Positions 59,030 to 64,000 of a stretch of 64,000 nucleotides of DNA are shown piece by piece. The stretch lies in the NCBI GenBank assembly GCA_020073665.1, contig JAIQEU010000009.1, forward strand, positions 186,001 to 250,000. The letters are read 5' to 3'. Made by a program: the position numbers and the translations under genes. The notes beneath the pieces were generated by a model. It did not search any database. It saw only the letters and a program-made list of their open reading frames with translations, and was not told where the DNA came from. Source of the stretch: Terriglobia bacterium (GTDB taxonomy: Bacteria; Acidobacteriota; Terriglobia; Terriglobales; Acidobacteriaceae). Every line of letters begins with the position of its first letter. The stretch's first letter is position 1.

Positions 59030-60097
59030 ATGCCCATTCCCTTCAACATTGGTGTCCTCCAACTCAGCATGGAACCGGTGAACGAGACCGTTGCCATGGC
59101 CAAGGCCTGCGAACAAGCGGGTTTCGATGCTTTCTGGATTGCCGAGGCGTATCCCTGGTGGCGCAAGCATGGTTTCGAAGCGCGCTCCTCCACCGCAGTT
59201 CTGGCTGTCATTGCCGCGCAAACCCAGCGCATCCAATTGGGATGGGGCATTATTTCGCCCTACACCCGCCATCCGGTGCAGATCGCGATGGAGGCCCGTG
59301 TCATGCAGGACCTGGCCAGAGACCGCTTCCTGCTAGGCCTGGGCGCGTCCAAAATTTTCATGAAAGAGATTGGCGAGGGTGAAGGCGAGAAGGTCGGGCC
59401 GGCGACTGTGATGCGGGAGAGCATCGAAGTTGTCCGCGGCGTGCTCAAGGGCGATGCCTTTCATTACGAAGGGAAGGTCTTCTCGGCTGACGTTCCGCCG
59501 CTCAAGCAGGACGCACACTCACCCCGAGGGATTCCGCCGGTTTACGTCGCCGGGACAGGTCCGGTGTTGCAAAAGATGTCGGGTTCAGTGGGCGATGGCC
59601 TTCTGACGGCCAGCATTACTACCCCGGCATTTGTCCGCTATTCCAAGAAGAACCTGGAAGAAGGAGCACGCAAAGCAGGAAAGGATCCGGCCAGCCTGGT
59701 GCTGGGCTCGGTCATCGTCGGCAGTATTGGCCGCGATTCCGCCAAGGGCAAAGAAGGAGCGCGCGAGCAGGCCGCCATGTACCTTGCCAACAAAGTCCAA
59801 AACATCAAGGGATCAGCCGACGTGCTGCTGGAGTGTGCCGGCCTCACCTTCGAAGAGCTCAAGCCCATCGCCGATGCCATGGAGAAAGGCGGCCGCAAAG
59901 CCGCAGCCAAAGCCGTCACCGACGACATCCTGCGCAAGGTCTGCGCCATCGCCGGCACACCCGATGAGTGTATCCAACGCATTGAGGAATACCGCGACGC
60001 CGGGTGTACCCACATCATGCTGGAAATCTGGGGCGACGACCGCACCGGCCAGGCCAAACTGTTCGGCGACGCGGTTTTACCCCACTTCCGCCGCTAG
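59030..60097 (+). CDS. LLM-class oxidoreductase, F420-dependent type likely
   Basis: A 355-residue TIM barrel similar to methylene-tetrahydromethanopterin reductase-like members (FNIGVLQLSMEPVNETVAMA, AGFDAFWIAEAYPWW, QLGWGIISPYTRHPVQIAME, FLLGLGASK). No flavin reductase is adjacent, which, with the F420 operon in the same window, favours F420 as cofactor. It is the last gene of the + strand cluster. Confidence 0.83.
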   Translation: MPIPFNIGVLQLSMEPVNETVAMAKACEQAGFDAFWIAEAYPWWRKHGFEARSSTAVLAVIAAQTQRIQLGWGIISPYTRHPVQIAMEARVMQDLARDRFLLGLGASKIFMKEIGEGEGEKVGPATVMRESIEVVRGVLKGDAFHYEGKVFSADVPPLKQDAHSPRGIPPVYVAGTGPVLQKMSGSVGDGLLTASITTPAFVRYSKKNLEEGARKAGKDPASLVLGSVIVGSIGRDSAKGKEGAREQAAMYLANKVQNIKGSADVLLECAGLTFEELKPIADAMEKGGRKAAAKAVTDDILRKVCAIAGTPDECIQRIEEYRDAGCTHIMLEIWGDDRTGQAKLFGDAVLPHFRR

Positions 60098-60163
60098 CCA
60101 AGATTCTCTGAACTTTTGGCTCCCGGGCCACGTATCCTAGGCATCTCGTCTTGGAGTGTGCCT

Positions 60164-60769
60164 ATGAGACCTAGGACGGCGTTCCTCACCCTCTGTTTGC
60201 TGGCCACTACGTTCGCCTTTGCCGGCAATTCCACCGACGTTACCGAAGTTGGGAAAGATTCATTCGAAGCCGACTTCCCGTCGGGCGGACATCTTCACCT
60301 GCACATCCGCTCCGGCGACATTTCCGTCCGGGGCAGCGACCAGAACAAGATTCGCATCCGCTACGACGGCAAGAATTCCGACCAGCTCAAGGATGTGAAA
60401 GTCAGCCTGAAGGCCAGCGGCGATTCCGGCGAGCTACATGTCAGCGGCGGCCCGCATAACGACTTCCGCATCATCATTGAAGTGCCGAAGAATTCCGATC
60501 TATGGCTGCGCGTGCCGGCCGGAGACGTGGAGGTCGCAGACGTTGTGGGCAGCAAAGACGTCGAACTTTACGCCGGCGACCTCACTCTACAAGTGGGCAG
60601 CCCCAGCGACTACGGGCACATGGATGCGTCGGTCCGCGCCGGAGATCTGGACACCGGTCCCTTTGGCGTCACCAAGGATGGGCTTTTCCGGTCGTATGAG
60701 ACCCAAGGCAGCGGCAAGTACCGCCTGCACGCACACGTAACCGCCGGGGATCTGACGCTCAAGGAATAG
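60164..60769 (+). CDS. Secreted DUF4097-like beta-helix/adhesin-fold protein
   Basis: A 201-residue exported protein. Signal TAFLTLCLLATTFAFA is followed by short repeated strands with the theme xGDIxVRG, VPAGDVEVAD, YAGDLTLQV, RAGDLDTG and TAGDLTLKE. The pattern is that of DUF4097/DUF2807-type right-handed beta proteins. TTGGAG precedes the ATG at 60164. The role is unknown. Confidence 0.65.
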   Translation: MRPRTAFLTLCLLATTFAFAGNSTDVTEVGKDSFEADFPSGGHLHLHIRSGDISVRGSDQNKIRIRYDGKNSDQLKDVKVSLKASGDSGELHVSGGPHNDFRIIIEVPKNSDLWLRVPAGDVEVADVVGSKDVELYAGDLTLQVGSPSDYGHMDASVRAGDLDTGPFGVTKDGLFRSYETQGSGKYRLHAHVTAGDLTLKE

Positions 60770-60829
60770 GTAGCGCGAGCCTCTCGCCGGCCACCCCCAA
60801 ATGAAGCCCTCAAGAACGCGAATACTCGA

Positions 60830-60852
60830 TTGCCGACGGGACGCGGCTCTAC
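60830..60852. repeat. Degenerate GCCGGCGGGACG element
   Basis: TTGCCGACGGGACGCGGCTC, then TAC, a decayed copy of the element at 31011-31034. As at 33485, its CTA forms the TAG stop codon of the minus-strand gene that ends here (60849). Confidence 0.5.
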
Positions 60853-62051
60853 GGCCTCGCGGCGGCGGAGGTGAGTTCAGAGACGATTTCGCGAAATTCT
60901 GCGTCCGTCAGCAGTCCGCGCTTGGCGATGGCGCGCTTCTTCACCGCCGCCAGGATCGGTGCATGCTGCTCGGCGGCGATGGGCAGGCCGAGTTCCTTCG
61001 CCTTTAAGGCCACGCTATCGAGGCCACTCTTTTTCCCGAGCACAATGCTGCGCCGGGCGTTCACCAGTTCGGAAGAATACGGCTCGATAGCCTCGGGAAT
61101 ATGGAACTGGCTGGCGACCGCGCCACTCTCCCGCATAAACAGGTTCTCCCCAACCAGCGGCTTCCAGGCATCGAGCGTATAGCCGGCTGCTTTTGCGACC
61201 GCCTGAGAAACCTCGCGCACCTTGGTTAGGTCGAGGGCAACCGGAACATCGTATAGACAGCGCAGAGCCAGGGCGATCTCGCAGATGTCCGCATTGCCCG
61301 CGCGTTCGCCCATGCCATTGATAGTGCCCTGGATCCACGAAGCTCCCCCACGCACCGCCGCGACCCCGCAGGCCGTCGCCATGCCGAAATCATTGTGGCC
61401 GTGGTAGTGAACGGCAACGTCTCTACCCACCCAGCCGCAGACTTCACGCACCAGAAACTCAACCGCTTCCGGCCCACAGGCGCCGATGGTGTCGACTACC
61501 ACGATCTCGGCTGCGCCCGCGTCGAGCGCGGCAAGATACACCTTCTTCAGGAAGTCGAGTTCGGTGCGCGTGCCGTCTACGGCGAAGAAGGCAACCGTGA
61601 TCCCGTTCTGCTTGGCAGCGGAAACTGCGCCCACCACGCGCCGTAACAATTCGTCGCGCGAGATGCCGTAGGCTTTCAGCTTGATGTCGCTGGTCGGAGA
61701 CTCGATCACCGAAGCGCCCAGACCCAGCCGTACCAGCTCTTCTACGTCCGCCTTCACCGCGCGCGAAAAGCCCCAAAGCTCAGCCTTCAGTTTCGCCTTC
61801 TGCATCAACTGGATGGCCTCTGCGTCCTCAGGAGACACCCGCGGGAACCCAGCCTCAATGCGGCTTACGCCCAGTTCATCGAGCTTGCGTGCGATTTCCA
61901 GCTTTTGTTGGGGAGAGAGCACCACCCCAACCGTCTGCTCGCCATCGCGCAGTGTAGTGTCGTAAAAACGCACCGTGGCCCGCGGAAAGGCCGAGCGAAT
62001 TTCCGGCCGCGCGTTATGCTCGCTGACCCAGATTTTGGAGTTAGATGCCAT
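60849..62051 (-). CDS. Homocitrate/isopropylmalate synthase-family enzyme (NifV/AksA-like)
   Basis: A 400-residue acyl-CoA aldolase-type synthase condensing acetyl-CoA with a 2-keto acid. The family signature [20 protein letters not shown], the metal ligands HYHGHNDFG and the motif [14 protein letters not shown] are present. The C-terminal LeuA regulatory domain is absent, which favours homocitrate synthase-like or unknown specificity over LeuA. Nitrogenase genes are not seen nearby. Confidence 0.82.
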   Translation of the reverse strand: MASNSKIWVSEHNARPEIRSAFPRATVRFYDTTLRDGEQTVGVVLSPQQKLEIARKLDELGVSRIEAGFPRVSPEDAEAIQLMQKAKLKAELWGFSRAVKADVEELVRLGLGASVIESPTSDIKLKAYGISRDELLRRVVGAVSAAKQNGITVAFFAVDGTRTELDFLKKVYLAALDAGAAEIVVVDTIGACGPEAVEFLVREVCGWVGRDVAVHYHGHNDFGMATACGVAAVRGGASWIQGTINGMGERAGNADICEIALALRCLYDVPVALDLTKVREVSQAVAKAAGYTLDAWKPLVGENLFMRESGAVASQFHIPEAIEPYSSELVNARRSIVLGKKSGLDSVALKAKELGLPIAAEQHAPILAAVKKRAIAKRGLLTDAEFREIVSELTSAAARP

Positions 62052-62062
62052 GAGAATCTCGT

Positions 62063-62137
62063 TTCACCACAGAGACACAGAGTCACAGAGAAGAAAGAAG
62101 ATCGGTTCTCTCTGTGACTCTGTGCTTCTGTGGTGAA
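62063..62137. repeat. Full-length CACAGAG-type inverted repeat
   Basis: The 29-base arms 62063-62091 and 62109-62137 are complementary at 27 positions (outer ends TTCACCACAGA and TCTGTGGTGAA), with a 17-base loop. The repeat fills the gap between the stop of the FAH-family gene and the start of the synthase gene. A part copy lies at 19667-19730. Confidence 0.85.
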
Positions 62138-62142
62138 TTGTT

Positions 62143-63195
62143 TTATTTCGCCGTTTCCTGCGTAGCCAAAGCCGCGGGCTTGTGCCCGTAAGCTTCTTCC
62201 CAGGAGATGACGCGGTTCCGCAAAATGCCGATATTTTCGATCTCGCACTCCATCACGTCGCCCACCTTCAAATACCAGGCCTTGGGATCGCCGCTGAAGG
62301 CCGCCACGCCGGAAACCGTGCCGGTCGAAACCACGTCGCCGGCGGCATAGCCCATCGGCGAGTAGTGCGAGAGAATCTCGGGAATCTTCACCGACATCTT
62401 GCTGGAATGCGAACGCTGTCGCGACTCGCCATTTACCCGCAACTCCATCGCCAGTTTGTGCGGGTCGGGAATCTCGTCCGCGGTCACAATCCACGGCCCC
62501 AGCGGGCAAAAGGTATCGATCCCCTTACAGAAACTGAACACGCCGGATTTCATCTCACGGCGCTGGATGTCACGCGCCGTGATGTCGTTGAAAATGACGT
62601 AGCCGCCGATATAGTCGCTGGCTTCCTCGGGGGTGAAGTGCTTGCCGCTCTTTTTCAGCACCACTGCCAGTTCCAGTTCGTAATCCAGTTCCTGGGTGAG
62701 GTGCTCGGGATAAATCACCGGTTCCTCGTGTCCAATAATGGCGTCGACGTTCTGGAAAAACACAATCCAGGGCATTACGGGATGTGAGAACCCGGCCTTG
62801 GTAGCTTCTTCATGGTGCTCGCGGAAATTGCCGGCAGTGTGGAAGAACTTCTTGGGGATGATCGGCGCCCGCAGCCTGACTTGTTCCGGAGCATAAAAGA
62901 TGGCTTCTCCACGCGGCCCGGTGGCGCCATCGTCATGATGCAGCGCGTAGTCGAGCGCTTTGTGCGCGGCTTCCAGGCTGGTGTCGCCCCCACGAAACAG
63001 CGCCCGCATGTCTGGAGGCACCAGGGCGTCAGCCAAACGGTAGAACGCGCTCTCGCTTTCCACGTCGCGCAGGTAGAGGGCACAGGCGGAATGCAGATCG
63101 ACAATCCGGCCATCGTTGATGGCGGCGCCGATGCGGGACTGCCGCGTAGGGTCGTCAAAGGTAACCAGGCGCATAGGGATGCTCGCCGCGGGCAT
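62143..63195 (-). CDS. Fumarylacetoacetate hydrolase-family enzyme
   Basis: A 350-residue FAH-superfamily protein cleaving C-C bonds of, or decarboxylating, 2-keto/enol acids in ring catabolism. Metal ligands are visible in QELDYELELAVVLKKSG (Glu pair) and FNDITARD (Asp). The later GDVVSTGTVSGVAAF and VGDVMECEIENIG are typical. Its exact substrate is not deducible. It shares strand and possibly transcript with the synthase gene downstream. Confidence 0.85.
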   Translation of the reverse strand: MPAASIPMRLVTFDDPTRQSRIGAAINDGRIVDLHSACALYLRDVESESAFYRLADALVPPDMRALFRGGDTSLEAAHKALDYALHHDDGATGPRGEAIFYAPEQVRLRAPIIPKKFFHTAGNFREHHEEATKAGFSHPVMPWIVFFQNVDAIIGHEEPVIYPEHLTQELDYELELAVVLKKSGKHFTPEEASDYIGGYVIFNDITARDIQRREMKSGVFSFCKGIDTFCPLGPWIVTADEIPDPHKLAMELRVNGESRQRSHSSKMSVKIPEILSHYSPMGYAAGDVVSTGTVSGVAAFSGDPKAWYLKVGDVMECEIENIGILRNRVISWEEAYGHKPAALATQETAK

Positions 63196-63399
63196 GCCGC
63201 AGCCGCACTAGAAAGTGTATTGGCAGGCGGAGGAGTTGTCTAGAAAGGTCGGAAGCCGGTTTTCCAAGCCGCCGAAGGCGCGGAGAACATCCGCGAAGAG
63301 ACACGGGGCCCAGCGGACCCCGGCGCCCTCTGCGGTCTAAGATTCTGCGCTAATATAGGTGGCTCTCCAGACTTCATCGAACATCACAACGGAGGTCTC

Positions 63400-64000
63400 A
63401 TGGCTACCCGAAGGCAGTTTCTGCGCACCGCGGCAGGTGCAGCGGCGCTGAGCGTCACCGCAGATGTCAGCAGCTTTGGCCGGGCACGGCGTTTGCGCAT
63501 GACCACTGCCATGGCCGACTTCGGCGCCCACGACCGCCTGCAGCCCGACTGGTATCGCCGCAAGATCCAGCAGGTGCAGGCTGAGATGAAGAAGCGCAAG
63601 CTAAACGCGCTGGTGTTGCTCGACGCGACCAACGTCATCTATACCACCGGGTACTTCCATCTCTCCACCGAACGTCCGCTGGCGGCGCTTATCCCCGAGT
63701 CAGGGGAGCCGGCCCTGTTCATCCCCGAACTGGAGTCCGACCAGGTGAAGCTCTGGTGGGTGAAGGACTACGAGTCCTACTTCGATTTCCCCGGACCGGT
63801 GAACCGGGTGCGCTGGATTTTTGAACGCATCGCCAAGCGCGGATTTGGCGGCGGCCGCATTGGCGTGGAGGAACCCAGGCCGGGCCGCATGCAACAGATA
63901 AAGTTAGGAGCTCCCCAGGCCACCATCGTTGACGCCGGCGACCTGATCGAGACTATGCGCCGGGTCAAGGACGAAGACGAGTTGAACATCATGCGCCGCG
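63400..64000 (+). CDS. M24-family protein C, Tat-exported, partial
   Basis: The first 200 residues of an M24-fold protein, cut by the window end. A twin-arginine signal (RRQFLRTAAGAAALS) shows export in folded form. The N-terminal M24 domain follows (KKRKLNALVLLDATNVIYTT, GYFHLSTERPLAALIP). The metal-ligand region is outside the window. GGAGG precedes the ATG. It is the third M24 protein in 10 kb. Confidence 0.8.
   Translation, partial: MATRRQFLRTAAGAAALSVTADVSSFGRARRLRMTTAMADFGAHDRLQPDWYRRKIQQVQAEMKKRKLNALVLLDATNVIYTTGYFHLSTERPLAALIPESGEPALFIPELESDQVKLWWVKDYESYFDFPGPVNRVRWIFERIAKRGFGGGRIGVEEPRPGRMQQIKLGAPQATIVDAGDLIETMRRVKDEDELNIMRR

Overview
The window is a GC-rich, densely coded chromosomal stretch from a free-living soil-type bacterium, most likely an Acidobacteriota member (Terriglobia/Koribacter-like). 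This is inferred from the very large Oar-like TonB-dependent receptor with an N-terminal carboxypeptidase-regulatory domain, the run of secreted beta-propeller/BNR proteins, the zinc-finger anti-sigma factor fused to a BNR domain, and intergenic repeat phrases I associate with that phylum. No rRNA, tRNA, CRISPR array, IS element or prophage was found.

Layout. 0-22 kb: mostly secreted or envelope proteins (LolA-like protein, a sortilin-type propeller, zinc-dependent phospholipase C, YVTN propeller, HEAT-repeat protein, sialidase-fold protein, ARPP-1 protein), an ECF-type sigma factor with its anti-sigma factor, thioredoxin, an FHA-GAF sigma-54 activator, an M28 peptidase, a redoxin and MutY. 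22-33.5 kb: a core block on the + strand (rlpA, HIT protein, rapZ, MsbA-like exporter, then yicC-gmk-rpoZ-coaBC-udg-priA). 33.5-41.3 kb: one tightly packed minus-strand series, cofG-cofD-cofC-cofE-cofH-npdG (coenzyme F420 synthesis and an F420:NADP reductase), followed by a three-gene OpuC-type osmoprotectant importer. The cofC gene is broken by an internal deletion plus frameshift. 41.5-60.1 kb: a + strand catabolic-looking region opened by a GntR regulator with a palindromic operator candidate. It contains the TonB receptor, flavin reductase and luciferase-like monooxygenase, two unusual membrane proteins, a molybdenum hydroxylase (M-S-G-L), and a symmetrical set of ketopantoate-reductase-like, M24 and M20 proteins ending in a second luciferase-like oxidoreductase. 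60.1-64 kb: a secreted DUF4097-like protein, a homocitrate-synthase-like enzyme, a fumarylacetoacetate-hydrolase-family enzyme and the start of a third, Tat-exported M24 protein.

How the genes may work together. The 41.5-60 kb region looks like an uptake-plus-oxidation-plus-C-N-bond-hydrolysis pathway for an unidentified, possibly N-heterocyclic or amide, substrate. Several of its peptidase-fold enzymes have altered metal ligands: one M24 protein has lost nearly all of them, and the M20 protein carries Asn where the bridging Asp is expected. They are therefore probably not ordinary peptidases. The divergent F420 operon could supply F420 for a luciferase-like oxidoreductase, but the broken cofC raises the question of a recent loss or an assembly error.

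The other striking signal is non-coding. Many intergenic gaps hold low-complexity phrases arranged as long imperfect inverted repeats. They differ in sequence but share an architecture, and some run into the 3' ends of genes. All functional calls are from reading the sequence and recalling family motifs; no database search was possible.
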